Below, piece by piece: positions 35,101 to 47,516 of a stretch of 64,000 bases of DNA (position 1 is its first letter; the number at the start of each line of letters is the position of its first letter). The notes under the pieces were generated by a model. It saw only the letters and a program-made list of their open reading frames with translations. It ran no database searches and was not told where the DNA came from. Source of the DNA: Hoplostethus atlanticus (taxonomy: Eukaryota > Chordata > Actinopteri > Trachichthyiformes > Trachichthyidae); contig JAXDDX010000003.1 of NCBI GenBank assembly GCA_034670405.1, forward strand, positions 9,842,501-9,906,500, written 5' to 3'. The position numbers and the translations under genes were made by a program.

Positions 35101-37039
35101 TGCTGAGAGTCTCTATGAATGCTAAACACACTCCTGCCCCCTGAATCTCCTCCTGAAATACCTGAAATATAGATATAATATGAGCCATAAAGACAAGATG
35201 AATGAATGAAGACATTTGAATAGTATATTAATGTCATAAAATCATCAGGCACATTATTTAGCTATAAACTTTTTCCTACATTTACATCATACTTCAATTA
35301 TAAACAATGATCAATACGATCAATGATCAATGAACAGCAAAAGTGAACACCTGGATTGCCATATGGCCATAGTCGTTGTCTGCTACCACTGCTCCAACCC
35401 AAGTCCAGTGGAAGCGTATGGCAAGTCTGGCCATTGCCCGAGCTTGGTAAATGTCACTGGGGATGGTTCTGAAGAAATTAGGAAACTGACGCCTGTCACT
35501 CAGACAGGGACAGCTAGCCAGGTAGCTGATCTGAGAGGAAGACATGAACATATTTTATTGTGAGACTTTAATGAATTCATTTTTATCATACTGATATTTA
35601 AATCAAACAATAATAATTTGAAATGAGAATAATGTTTCTAGTTTCATATCAACATCTTCATCTGATTTGGACTGTAGAAAAATATGTTCCACTGAGGCGT
35701 TGTTCCTCAGAGATAGTGAAACTCACTACAGGCACAGAGAGAGGCCCCAGGGTCCTGGACAGTATTACAGCTGTTATGGATGAGGCACCACCAATGAGCA
35801 AAGGGACAGACTGACCACCTGATGACAGCATTAGAGGACATAGTGGGGAATGTGATGAAAACAGATGCATCACTGAAAGATCACCCTACTTCAGTTTAGT
35901 TACATATAAATTACAATTTGGTTTTGTCTTAAAGACATTATACTCTTTATGATTATCATTGTTCCATGTAGTTGTGTCATGGACATAGTAGGAATGTGCA
36001 CACCAAGTTATATATTACCTCTCCTCTCTCCAATTTGTCCATACACAGCTGAATGAGGGAGAGGGGCTGTTGAGATACAGCTGTGGCTGTCTCCTCCAAC
36101 CAGTGACAGTGCTCCTTGCAATGCCCAGGGGTGCAAGCCACAACTGTCAAGAATACGGTAGCTCAGCCTCACGCCTGGTAGCAGGATGGTGTTACGATTG
36201 ATTTCCTCCAACGCAAACATCATAACATACACGTATCTTAACGACGCTAGTTCCAAACTGACAGTGCAGGAAAGAAGTAGAGTCATTCAGTGACAAGATA
36301 AAATTAATTATTGCCTAAGTAATTATAATAAAAACATTTTACACTACAGGCATTTAGCAGACGCTTTTATCCAAAGTGACGTACAAAGGTACTTGCCACT
36401 TGCCAGATTAAATGTCCAATAGTAAATACATTAAGCAAACCCTATAGAAGAAAATATTGCCATTATCAAAATATATTTGAGAAACCACCTCAACAATATT
36501 GTTAATACTGTTACTCTTGCATACATTTTTTTTGTCTAGTATAAACATCATATGGATTGACAGCTCAGAATCCTGTAGAATGGAAACTGTAGATGTCAAC
36601 CAATTATCTGCATACTAAATCTGCATTAAAAAAAACAAACACAAAAAAGCCCCACAAAAGGGCAAAAGCATTCTTCTTGTGTTTGCCGAACGTGAAAATG
36701 TAAAACATAGTATGTACAGTACAATAACCATAACTACAGTAAATAATATGATAAACAGTTTTACCCAGTGCAAGGTTTGTAGTGGGGAGTTTTCGTGAAC
36801 TCCTGGTCTAAAACTGGAAGCAGGTAGTGAAGGTTAAAGAGCCCGCCGATAACCACATCTCCATCCTGGGAGAGACCCTGGTTGCTCTGCTCCACCTGCA
36901 CAGCCCACTGAGAACACATCGCTGTCTGAACCAGCTCCAACCCCACTCTGAGCCCCACATCTCTGCCCACCACCCCCAAAAGGAGCAGGGAGGGGGCTGA
37001 CGAGGGCCACCCAGCAAGGAGCCAGGAGAACCAAGACAT
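32179..37039 (-). CDS. OlfC/V2R-like family C GPCR (gene C), apparently intact
   Basis: Eleven exons with GT-AG borders and matching phases: 37039-36765, 36257-36019, 35818-35727, 35530-35351, 35161-34973, 34842-34264, 33988-33779, 33658-33535, 33378-33185, 32986-32705, 32601-32179. They total 2787 nt, or 929 codons including stop. I chose the ATG at 37039 ([11 protein letters not shown]) because gene B shares it and a hydrophobic signal peptide follows. Order: Venus-flytrap ligand domain ([77 protein letters not shown]), cysteine-rich domain ([20 protein letters not shown]), 7TM ([42 protein letters not shown]). Normal OlfC genes have about six exons with one 7TM exon; here ligand domain and 7TM carry extra short introns. 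Predicted plasma-membrane chemoreceptor of olfactory neurons; ligand unknown. Confidence 0.9.
36345..36390 (-). mobile_element. Short L2-type LINE tail in intron 1 of gene C
   Basis: Contains catttagcagacgctttt followed by atccaaagtgac, the complement of the common fish L2 3' end that is also seen at 42840 and 51495. Confidence 0.6.
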
Positions 37040-37532
37040 GGATGTAGCTGTTCTGGGCACTTACGTATACACTTATGTAGCTGTTCTGGTACATATACTT
37101 AGTTAGATAAGTAGTATCTCAGTAGCAGAATATAACTTCGCCAGACAAACAATAAATTAAATATTTATAAAGATTGTCATGAAATCTTAGATACTTAGAT
37201 AACTAGTAGTTCAGTAGCAGAATATATTTCAACCAGAAGAACAATGTATTCAATGTCTATAAAAATTCAGCACTTCCTCTTATGAAAACATCCAATCAGA
37301 TCCTTCCTAGACTTTTCATACAATGCAGCAGGAGAAAGTTGTCCCCCTCATGGCATCCACCTGTAGAGAGAAAGTACCATTTAAAAGTAAAGATGTAACC
37401 ATTATGAAAATATATTCATCACTATGTACACCAGATATGATTTCCATAAGACTGAAAAGGTATCTAAACTATGACATACCCTCCTGATCTGCACAATTTA
37501 AGTGTTGATGTGAGTATTTATAATAGGTGTAA
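37040..37532. other. Upstream region of gene C, no promoter identified
   Basis: Two partly repeated segments near 37100-37240 (agttagataagtag / agatacttagataactag, each followed by cagtagcagaatata) resemble the region upstream of gene B. No clear TATA box or other regulatory motif was picked out. Confidence 0.4.
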
Positions 37533-37690
37533 TGTCACGGCCTCAGCCGTGCCTCCAGTTTCCTTGTGTTCTCCCTCCCCCATTGTGTTTCCAGTGCGTC
37601 GCTGTCTGTCCTGTGTGTCCTCTGTGTGTGTGTGTGGTGGGCGTGGCACTCCAGTCACTCTCCCGGCTCCTGTCTACACACCTGGGTCCA
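37533..37690 (+). repeat. Probable partial gypsy LTR
   Basis: Begins TGTCACGGCCTCAGCC, the style of a fish Ty3/gypsy LTR start, and is cut off where the Harbinger-like sequence begins near 37691. With gypsy gag resuming at about 41047, it may be the 5' LTR of that element, but no second LTR was found to confirm it. Confidence 0.4.
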
Positions 37691-38534
37691 GGGACCAAAT
37701 GTATAAACCATGCGTACGCACGAAAAGTGTACTTACGTCACTTTCCACGCAGGTTCCGAATGTATAAAAATCCACGGGCGGCGAGAATGTGCGTACCGGT
37801 ACGCATCCTTCACACCATGCGTACCATACGCATTTATCGAGTTTTTATCCAAAAAAGGATAATAAAAGTGTGAATTTGGGTGACATTTTATTTAGAGCTT
37901 TTTTCTTTCACTACATTGTGTTAGGATGTAATCTATAGTTTAAAAAAAACCTTCACTATGATTACATAGTGATTCGTGAGTGGTTAACCTTTTTGTTTTT
38001 TTGACAAGCCTTCATTTCGTTCTATCTTGAGTAAATATGTTTGTCACTATGCTTTATACTAATTATAATGATAATGATCTTTATATAAATAAACAAATGA
38101 ATACATGATCTTTATATAAATAAAGATTATTATTCTGTATTATTTGGGAGTAAGAATAACCAACACTATATAAAGGCTGTAGCCGTGCGTAATGGCTGTG
38201 CCAAATGATACAATGGCTGCTTTGGCGTTGCTGGAAGATGTTGCTATTGCGCAATTTAGGCGAGAACGAGTCTTCAGAGACCGTACTGATTTTCTGGCCC
38301 ATGATGTTGACTGGCTAATGCGCCGCTTTGGATTTCCAAGAGCTGTTCTCTTGGAATTGTGTACTGAACTGGGCCCTGTGTTGGAACGGCACTCTCGGAG
38401 AAACCCTGCCGTCCCCGTCCATCTACAGCAGGGGTGGCCAACCAGTCAGAGACTAAGAGCCACATTTTTTACTGTGTTACCGCAAAGAGCCACATCATAC
38501 ACATGGGCACACATGAACATCACCCCATCCCTTC

Positions 38535-38579
<45 letters not shown>

Positions 38580-41046
38580 CTCTGCTCAGCCAGATTTATT
38601 GTAAATGTCACACACCAACATGATAATGACAGAAATTGACTCCTACAGTACTAAGACCACAGGCCAGTCATTTTCAACAATGAACATTGTGTGCACTGTC
38701 TCACACACACAAACTCTCAGTTCAACCAAGTCCACAAACAAAAATATAATAATTTACAATAGCGTTTTTCTTTTACTATGCATGTTGCTTAGTGGGACTT
38801 CTGGCATTCCTTGCCTTGAACAATCCTCTTCAAATCTGGCTTGTATTCCGTTGTTGCCACTCGAAGCAATTCTTTCACATGGGTGTCAGTCAGAACAGAT
38901 CGATGCTTTGATTTCACGTGTTTCAGGGTAGAAAACACAGACTCGCAGACGTATGTTGACCCAAACATTGACAGTATCTTAAGCGCAGCCCGTTTGACAT
39001 TGGGGTATTTTTCCATTGGCACACTTTTCCAGAACTCAATGGTCCCTTCCCTTAAAGCAGGTTTCAGTTGGTCCTCCTCACAAAGATCGATCATCTCCAA
39101 CTCAGCCGCAGCCTCATCTGTGACTAGCGGGGCTTTCAAACAGTCCGTCTCCGCATTAAATGGGTCGACGAGGAACGTAATCTGTGGCCTTTTCAGTTGA
39201 TACGATGCAAGCGTTACGGTCTCTGAGTGCTTCGTAAATTTTTGGAAAAACTATCTGCTTTTCTGCCTGACTTTTCAAAGTGACCAACTTGTGCTTGCGA
39301 AGTTCAGTCCCTTTTGGAAATTCCTGGTCGATGTTAGCATGGAGTGAGCTGAAGTGGCGCTGAAGATTTGAAGCTTTGAAATGCGCTAATGACGCCTGAC
39401 ATATAAGGCAGAATGGCTTGCCATTACGTTCAACAAAAAAATATAAACTCTCCCACTCTGTTAAAAACGTCCTGTGTTCATCTTCATATTTTCGTTTTGC
39501 TGTGCATTTTTTCCCTGCCATTTTGAGAGCGAACTTGACACAAATTGTTTACTCAAATGATCTTGCCCCTACTGGGAAACTTTGCGGTATTTTCATCTCA
39601 CGCACATGCGCGTTTGACGAAAATACCGTATTGAACTCAAGCGAAGCGAACACGCACATTAAAAAAAAAACACAAACACAAACTTCGATATGAACGTAAG
39701 AGCCGCATGAAACCAGGCAAAGAGCCGCATGCGGCTCGGGAGCCGCGGGTTGGCCAGGCCTGATCTACAGGTATTGACAACAATCGGGTTTTTAGCGACG
39801 GGGACGTTTCAGCGGGAACTTGCGGACAGATCAGCGATATCCTGAGCTGCCCTGAGCCGGGTCATGCCCATGGCGTGGGGTGGCATAACTTCTTTGAGTA
39901 ATGGATACATCAGGTTCCCACACAGCAGCTGAACAGGCCAACAAAATGTAATTTGCAGCGATGTCCGGTTTCCCAAATGTAATATATGTATATAATATTG
40001 TTTATGTATATAATATTTTATACCCTCAGGTGACAATGGGTATGCATTGAAGCCATGGTTATGCCATTTACAAACCCCCAGAGCCACAGACGCGCTATAA
40101 TGTGGTGCACAGCCGTGCGCTCTGTGGTAGAGCGTTGCATTGGGCTTTTAAAAGGGAGATGGTTTCGGTTACTTTCTGCCATTCAACTTGTTTCATTTGG
40201 TTGGTAATTCAAGAGCTTAGGCTTCCAAATAATACGCGTTTTCTTCTGTCATTTTGATCAACCATTATTTCAAGTTCACAGTCGATAAAATTGGTTTCTT
40301 CTCTGGCCCCTGGGGCCAAATGCATATAAAGGGCCAGCATTTAGTTTAGTTTTGAGGACAAACGGCGGAAGCATTTAAGAAGCAATAGAAGAAGAAACGC
40401 AATTTTATGACTGTGAACTTGAAATAATGGTTGATCAAAATGACAGAAGAAAACGCGTATTATTTGGAAGCCTAAGCTCTGGCATTACCAACCAAATGAA
40501 ACAAGTGGAATGGCAGAAAGTAACCGAAAACATCTCCCTTTTAAAAGCCCAATGCAACGCTCTACCACAGAGCACAGGGCTGTGCACCACATTATAGCGC
40601 ATCTGTTGTGCGCTCTGGGGGTTTGTAAATGGCATAAGTAACCATGGCTTCAATGCATACCCATTGTCACCTGAGGGTATAACATATTATATACGTAAAC
40701 AATATTATATACATATATTACATTTGGGAAACCGGACATCGCTGCAAATTGCATTTTGATATTGGCCTGTTCAGCTGCTGTGTGGGAACCAGATGATCTA
40801 TTACTCAAAGAAATTATGCCACCCCACGCCATGGGCATGACCGGGCTCAGGGCAGCTCAGGATATCCCTGATCTGTCCGCAAGCTCCCGCTGAAACGTCC
40901 CCGTCGCTAAAAACCCGATTGTTGTCAATACCTGTAGATGGACGGGGATGACAGGGTTTCTCCGAGAGTGCCGTTCCAACACAGGGCCGAGTTCAGCACA
41001 CAGGGCCGAGTTCAGCACACAATTCCAAGAGAACAGCTCTTGGAAT
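37691..41046. mobile_element. PIF/Harbinger transposon fragment folded into a large palindrome
   Basis: The left side carries a Harbinger transposase first exon (ATG at 38192; MAALALLEDVAIAQFRRERV, RRFGFPRAVLLELCTELGPV) that resumes after the hAT insertion as FLATGTFQRELADRS. The arm 38336-38428 plus 39771-40293 is mirrored by 40400-41046, where the same exon is read on the minus strand. Each arm is about 620 bp and the spacer is 106 bp (40294-40399). The second transposase exons, the MADF/Myb gene and a right terminal repeat were not found. Confidence 0.82.
38429..39762 (-). mobile_element. hAT (Charlie-like) transposon, internally deleted, with 8-bp TSD
   Basis: The termini CAGGGGTGGCCAACC and, in reverse complement, CAGGCCTGGCCAACC are flanked by the 8-bp duplication ATCTACAG (38421-38428 and 39763-39770). 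Coding remnants are on the minus strand: 39521-39156 has a BED-finger-like N-terminus (FFVERNGKPFCLICQ, ASNLQRHFSSLH), and 39139-38789 has the hAT dimerisation region (ILSMFGSTYVCESVFSTLKH). The catalytic core between them is missing. A CA repeat lies at about 38545-38576. Confidence 0.92.
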
Positions 41047-41053
41047 TGGCACA

Positions 41054-41698
41054 TGGACCCAGTGAACTCGGACTCGGAGTCCGCCTTGCTCCGGAAAGCA
41101 ATCGTCAGCCAGGGCGAGTTTCTGGGGCAGCACGAACGGGCCCTTCCGAACCTCTCCGACAGCAACCAGGTCATGATTAACCAGATCACCCACCTAACCA
41201 ACCAGGTAGCTATGCTAACCGCTCACCTTGCTCCGCCAGTCTCCGCAGCCCAGCTCACCCAGCCTGTCCTCCCGGCTCCATCCCCGGCACCTCTTTCTAC
41301 CAGAGAATCCTATGCCTCGGATCCGGAACACTTCTCCGGGGATGCAAGTAAATGCCGAGGGTTTGTCCTCCAGTGTGCCTTGGTTTTTCACCAGCGGCCA
41401 CAGACCTTCCCCACCGACCAGTCAAAGGTACGCTATGTAATCGGTTCATTGAGAGGAAGGGCTCTGGCCTGGGCCGAAGCCGTTAATTCTCATCAGCCAA
41501 TTGTTTCCCTCTCCTTCGATGATTTTATCTCCGAGCTTAAACATGTGTTTGATCACCCCGACCACTGGGGAGACGCTTCCAAGCGCCTGGCTAATCTTCG
41601 CCAGGGAGCCCGGAGCGTGGCTGATTACTCAGTGGAATTTAAAACCTTGGCAGCTGACGCTGGGTGGGACGACCCGGCACTACGGGGTACTTTTTTTT
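41054..41698 (+). pseudogene. Gypsy gag, N-terminal part (mobile element)
   Basis: Encodes a predicted coiled-coil-like N-terminus followed by a gag capsid region (ESYASDPEHFSGDASKCRG, VRYVIGSLRGRALAWAEA, LRQGARSVADYSVEFKTLA). The frame ends at a stop after a poly-T run near 41690 (GTFF), where the normal gag would continue to the knuckle at about 41978. The homopolymer suggests a slippage frameshift. Confidence 0.75.
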
Positions 41699-42055
41699 AA
41701 ACGGTCACTAGTGCCGAACCATTTGATTTTAAGTCCCTTGTCCCCTAGCTATTAGGCTAGACAACCGTCTGCGGGGGTGGCACAGGCAATGAGCGGTTCA
41801 CCTCCCTCCGCCGAGCACCTCTCACTCCGCTCTTCCTCCACACACTAGGCCGGGAGTCCCTCCACCTTCCATGGTCCTAGCTCCGTCCTCCGCGACTCTC
41901 CATGATGTGGAGCCCATGCAGCTAGGGAGAGCCCGCCTGTCTCCAGCCGAGCGGCTCCACAGGATGCGAGCGGGTGAGTGCCTCTACTGCGGGGAACCCA
42001 ACCACGTTTTAGCCACCTGCCCTGTCCGGCCAAAAGACAGGGCTCACCAGTAACT

Positions 42056-42240
42056 GTCAAGTCAAGTCAGCTTTATTTATAAAGCACATTTAAAAACAAC
42101 AGAGTTGACCAAAGTGCTGTACAAAGCCTAATAAATAATAACAAATTAAAATATGATAAAGCAGGCATACAAAGATCAGTACATATTAAGACATATACAC
42201 TATCTACAAGCAGCACAAAATCCATTAGGAAGATCCAAAC
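42056..42240 (-). mobile_element. LINE 3'-tail fragment between gypsy gag and protease
   Basis: Starts 'gtcaagtcagctttatttat' and continues 'aaagtgctgtacaaagcc', a common fish LINE/SINE tail. Gypsy coding sequence resumes at about 42241. Confidence 0.65.
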
Positions 42241-42827
42241 TGTGGAGGTGCTGGTGAGCCAAACATCCTCTTCCCCATTTCCCCGCATGCAGTTTAGAGC
42301 CACCCTGTGCTGGAACCAGGAGACTCTGCCCCTGCTCGCTCTTGTGGACTCTGGCGCCGATGAAATCTTCATTGACTTGGATCTCGCTTCCCAGGCCAGC
42401 CTCGCCAGTGAACCACTAGCCTCCCGTCTGAATGCCAACGCCTTGGATGGTAAACTCCTGGCTCGAGTCACACACCAGACCAAACCCCTGCTCCTCATCC
42501 TCTCCGGTAACCACCAGGAGCAGATCCGGTTCCACCTAATTTCATCACCCCATGCCCCCGTCATCCTTGGACATCCCTGGCTGAAACTGCATAATCCCCA
42601 CCTTGATTGGTCCGCCGGCAAGGTAACCAGCTGGAGCCCATTCTGTCTGTACTCATGCATGCAATCTGCTCTTCCCCCTACAGAGGGCGCTGCTGCTCCA
42701 TCTGTTCCTGAGCCTCCGGACCTCTCAACCATTCCGTCCATATACCATGACCTGGGGGAGGCCTTCAGCAAACAACAGGCTCTCTCTCTGCCTCCGCATC
42801 GCCCCTACGATTGCGCCATTGACATTA

Positions 42828-43315
42828 CATTATTACATTAGTTATTTAGCAGACGCTTTTATCCAAAGCGACTTACAATAAGTGCATTCAACATAGGTAG
42901 GCAAGAAAACTACTAGTCACCAGAAATCGTAAGTGCATTTCCTTCCTAAACAAGCAACTAAGAGCATAACTAGTGTTAAGGTAAGAGTGCAATAAGTTAG
43001 CAACCTACTATATCTTAAACAAATGAGACAAATAAGAGAATCAAATAAACAAGAGCTAAGACAAATAAGTGAACCAAATAAGCAAGAGCTAAGACAAATA
43101 AGTGTATCAAATGAACAAGAGCCAATAAACAAGAGCTCAGACACATAATTGACGACAAATAGGCAAGGCTAAGAGGAAGAGTCAGGGTAGTGTTTCCTGA
43201 AGAGGTGGGTTTTCAGCCTGCGGCGAAAGATGGGCAGCGACTCTGCTGTCCTGACATCAGTGGGGAGTTCATTCCACCACTGCGGGGCCAGGACAGAGAA
43301 GAGCCGTGACCTCCT
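42828..43315 (-). mobile_element. L2 LINE, 5'-truncated, inserted in gypsy pol
   Basis: Almost identical to the 3' part of the L2 at 51478-53064, including the tail complement ttatttagcagacgctttt and a C-terminal RT remnant ending [16 protein letters not shown]. Gypsy reading (YDCAID ... [13 protein letters not shown]) continues across it, so the gypsy is the older element. Confidence 0.85.
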
Positions 43316-45125
43316 CCCTGGAGCTACTCTACCCTCGAGTCGCCTGTTCACTTCGAGTACCCTTCGGCCTAACTTTCAGGCCCTCATCAATGACATGCTC
43401 CAGGACTTCCTGAACCATTCTGTCTTCGTGTACCTAGATGACATCCTTATCATCTCCCGAAACATCAAGGAGCATGTCCAACACGTCCGCCAGGTGCTCC
43501 TGGAGAACAAACTATTCATAAAAGCCGAAAAATGTGAGTTCCATGTGAGTTCAGTGAGCTTTCTGGGCTACATCATTGAGAGCGGGCAGGCGAGAGCGGA
43601 TCCGGGTAAAGTACAGGCAGTGGCAGAGTGGCCAAGACCTACGTCCCTGAAACAACTGAAGCGTTTCCTTGGCTTCGCTAACTTCTACCGGCGCTTCATC
43701 CGGGATTAGAGCCGCATAGCCGCCCCACTGACCAAACTCACCTCTCCAGCCGTTCCCTTCTCCTGGTCCCCTGAGACAGGACAAGCCTCCCAGCTGAAGG
43801 AGTGCTTCACCTCCGCACCCATCCTGGTTCACCCCGGGGCTGTCCTCTCCCAACGCTCCGGCGCGGATCAGAAGCTCCATCCCTGCGCCTTCCTCTCCCA
43901 TCGGTTGTCCCCTGCCGAATGCAACTACGACATGGGCAACCGTGAGTTGCTGGCTGTAAAGTTAGCTCTGGAGGAGTGGAGACACTGGCTGGAGGGGGCG
44001 AAAACATCCCTTCGTTGTTTGGACGGACTATAAGAACCTCGCCTACATCCAGTCTGCCAAGCACCTCAACTCCCGTCAGGTTCGTTGGGCCCTATTCTTT
44101 GGGTGATTCAATTTCACCCTCACCTACCGCCCTGGCTCCCGCAACGTTAAGCCGGACTCACTCTCCCGCCAGTACGTCACCCAGGAAGCTCCATCCAACC
44201 CAGACACCATCCTCCCAGCGTCCTGTGTGGTGGCTGCAGTTACCTGGGAGATCGAGACGCTGGTGAAACAGACGCAGCAGACCCAACCAGACCCAGGTAA
44301 TGGCCCTCCTAATCGTCTTTTTGTACCCGATTCTGCTCGCTCCCAAGTCCTCCAGTGGGGTCACACTTCCCGATTTGCCTGCCATCCAGGGGTGGGCCAC
44401 ACCCTGTCTCTCCTCAGGAGACACTTCTGCTGGCCGTCCATGGAGGCTGACACTCGAGCCTTCGTTGCTGCCTGCACTGTGTGTGCTCGTGTAAATCCTC
44501 CCATCGGCCTCCGGCTGGTCTGCTTCGTCCTCTGCCTGTTCCCGGTCGTCCTTGGTCCCACATCGCACTAGACTTTGTCACCCGTCTACCCCCTTCCCAA
44601 GGTAACTCCACCATACTCACCATTGTAGATCATTTCTCCAAAGCTGCACACTTTGTCGCTCTCCCCAAACAACCCACAGCCCATGAGACAGCCGAGCTGC
44701 TTACCCTCCATCTCCTCCGCCTCCACGGAATCCCCTCGGACATCGTTTCGGACCGTGGACCGCAGTTCATCTCCCAGGTGTGGAGATCCTTTTGCCAAGC
44801 CCTTGGAGCCTCGGTGAGTCTCTCCTTGGGCTTTCATCCCCAGACCAACGGCCAAACGGAACGAGCCAATCAAGATCTAGAGTCTGCGGGCGGCTGTGTT
44901 GCCACCCGCAACCCCACCTCCTGGAGCTCTCAGCTACCTTGGGTAGAGTACGCCCACAACTCCCTGACCAGCGCAGCCACGGGGATGTCATCGTTCGAAG
45001 CCTCCTTAGGCTACCAACCTCCCCTGTTTCCAGCCCAGGAGGAGGAGATTGCGGTGCCGTCGGTCCAGAACCACCTTTGCCGTTGCCGTCGGATCTGGAG
45101 GGAGACATGCTCCGCTCTACGCTCC

Positions 45126-47055
45126 GCTCTCAAATCTGCCGTTCCTCTCCACATTACTTGAACGAACAGTAGCCTGTCAACTTACGGATTGTTTGTCAAA
45201 AAACAACCTATTTGATCCCTTCCAATCTGGCTTTAGATCCTTTCACTCGACCGAAACTGCACTCACGAGAGTGGTTAATGAACTTCTGTTAGCTATTGAC
45301 TCCAACTCAACCTCAGCACTATTGCTACTTGATCCGAGTGCAGCCTTTGACACAATTGACCATACGATACTCTTGAACCGTTTTGAACATTATATTGGTA
45401 TCCGGGGATCAGCCCTTTCTTTGTTCAGGTCTTATCTACTCGATAGATCACACCGCGTCTTTTACAACATGACCTCAGTGTTGCAATATGGACTTTGGTG
45501 TGCCACAAGGCTCTGTCCTAGGACCACTACTATTCTCTATCTATATGCTACCACTTGGTGGCATCATTCACAAATTTGGCATTAACTTCAACTGCTACGC
45601 TGATGACACCCAAATTTACATATCAGTCAAACCCACCGATACTACCCATTTCAAAAAACTAGAGGCCTGCCTATCCGAGGTCAAATGTTGGATGTCCCTA
45701 AACTTCCTACTTCTTAATGGCAACAAAACTGAGATGCTGATTGTAGGACCAGCTAGACATACACTTATTTGAGAATAGTACTCTTAACTTTGATAGTTGT
45801 GTAATCTCCCAGAGCCCATACGTTAAAAACCTTGGGGTAAAATACCACCCTACCCTCTCATTTGAGTTGCATATTAAGGAGACAACTAAAACAGCATTTT
45901 ATCATCTTCGCAATATTGCCAAGATTCTACCCATGCTAACAGAGGCAGAAGCAGACGCAGAAATGCCTAGTACATGCCTTTGTATCATCCAGAATCGATT
46001 ATTGCAATATCCTTTTTTCGGGCCTACATACTGGCCGCACTAAAAAAAACGGTCCAGATGCTGCTGCCAGAATCCTGACCAAAACTAGGAAATTCGACCA
46101 TATAACTCTCATTCTATCCTCATTACACTGGCTACCAATTCAGGCGGTGCTTTTACTTACATATAAATCATTACATGGGATGGCACCGTCCTACTTATCA
46201 GATCTGATTAAACCATATAAACCGCCACACACCCTCAGATCACAGGACGCTGGCTACCTGTCTATCCCAGCAGTCAAAAAGAAAACTGCAGGTAACAGAG
46301 CCTTTTCTTACCGGGATCCCTATCTCTGGAACAGTCTGCCTGCCTCAATCAGAGAGGCAGGCTCTATCGAAGTCTTTAAGTCAAGGCTAAAAACCCATTT
46401 ATTCTCTTTTTCATTTGACCAGCCTTGAGGGAGTGGCTCAGTCTCTTCTCAGAGTAAGGCTAGACCAGTTAGCTCATCCTAGCTCAGGGTCCTGCCGATG
46501 GATATTAGCATCCTGCCTACATGTCCTGTTCTCCCTGCTCCTGTCCACTGACGCTGGTCATGTTTGTCTGTGTGAGTGAGAGTGTGTGTATGGGTGTGTC
46601 TCCTATCTGTTCCAGGCTGCAGCTCGGCGGAGTTGGCGTCTGCGTGGTCCCCCACTCCGAGGACGATGCTGACTGAGTGGGCGTTTGCGTTCTCCTATCT
46701 GGGCAGTGTTGCGTGGTCCCCTATCCTATGATGACACTGACTGAGCTGCTGTTTGCTGTGATGCCGCCCCATCAGATCTGGATGTCCCACCATAATAAAC
46801 TTTTATGTATTGTGTATACCCAAACTTGGCATCTATTGCATGCCCAACCGTCCTGGTAGGGGGATCCCTCTCTGAGTAGCCCCTCCCAAGGTTTCTCCCA
46901 TTTTTTCCTAAAAGGTTTTGTAGGAGTTTTTCCTTGTCCTCTGTGAGGGTCTAAGGGATGTCGTGTACTAACCATTTATTGTTTCACATGTTGGGCACTG
47001 TGAAGCCCTTAGAAACGGTGATTAAGGGCTATACAAATAATGTGATTTGATTTGA
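45126..47055 (+). mobile_element. L2 LINE, degenerate RT plus 3' UTR
   Basis: RT motifs: DPFQSGFRSFHSTETAL near 45213, LLLDPSAAFDTIDH near 45325, [10 protein letters not shown] near 45597, and a C-terminus AGSIEVFKSRLKTHLFSF near 46360. Frame changes occur at about 45490 and between 45770 and 46150. The 3' UTR ends in tandem tttga units near 47040-47055. It joins the gypsy integrase at about 45126. Confidence 0.85.
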
Positions 47056-47516
47056 TTTTGTATCCACAGGAAAAACATCCTGTAAATTGATATCTGTAGT
47101 TACAGAATACAATTCTGATTTCTGCAAAATGATAGTAGTCACAAGAAAGATTCACCAAATTGTAAAATATTAAATCAAGAACTTTTTGCATTGAACTTAA
47201 TTGAATTGTGAAGTGCATGCGAGTTTTGTCTCTGTTTTTGCGACTACTGACTCAAATTATTTGTTTACTCGTGTGTGCAGATTCCACACATGCAAACCTG
47301 TTTGTGGTTCACATGAGCAGTTTCATGGTATCGCAATCAATGTGCATGCACTTCACAGTTCAATTAAGTTGAATGGAAAACGTTCTAAACGTAATATTTT
47401 ACAATTTATTGAATCTTTCTTGTGACTACATCTATCATTTTACAGAATTCAGATTTTTTTTCTGCAGCTACAGATATCAATTTACAGATGTGGATTTTTT
47501 TCCTGTGGACACAAAA
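47056..47516. mobile_element. MITE with ~165-200-bp imperfect inverted arms
   Basis: Ends TTTTGTATCCACAGGAAAAA and, inverted, TTTTGTGTCCACAGGAAAAA. Further pairs include gatatctgtag / ctacagatatc, gtcacaagaaag / ctttcttgtgac and gtgaagtgcatgc / gcatgcacttcac. It directly follows the L2 tail. No coding capacity; superfamily unknown. Confidence 0.75.

Larger units (their letters stand above)
41047..45125 (+). mobile_element. Ty3/gypsy (Sushi-like) retrotransposon, truncated and interrupted
   Basis: Gag starts at 41054 (MDPVNSDSESALL), eight bases after the Harbinger palindrome ends. A CCHC knuckle ([14 protein letters not shown]) lies near 41978. The protease motif LALVDSGADEIFID is near 42337. 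An RT fragment around [11 protein letters not shown] is near 43423; the front of the RT is deleted. RNase H fragments and an integrase ([54 protein letters not shown]) follow. LINE pieces interrupt it at 42056-42240 and 42828-43315, and an L2 replaces its end at about 45126. Several stops and frameshifts; no 3' LTR was seen. Confidence 0.88.
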
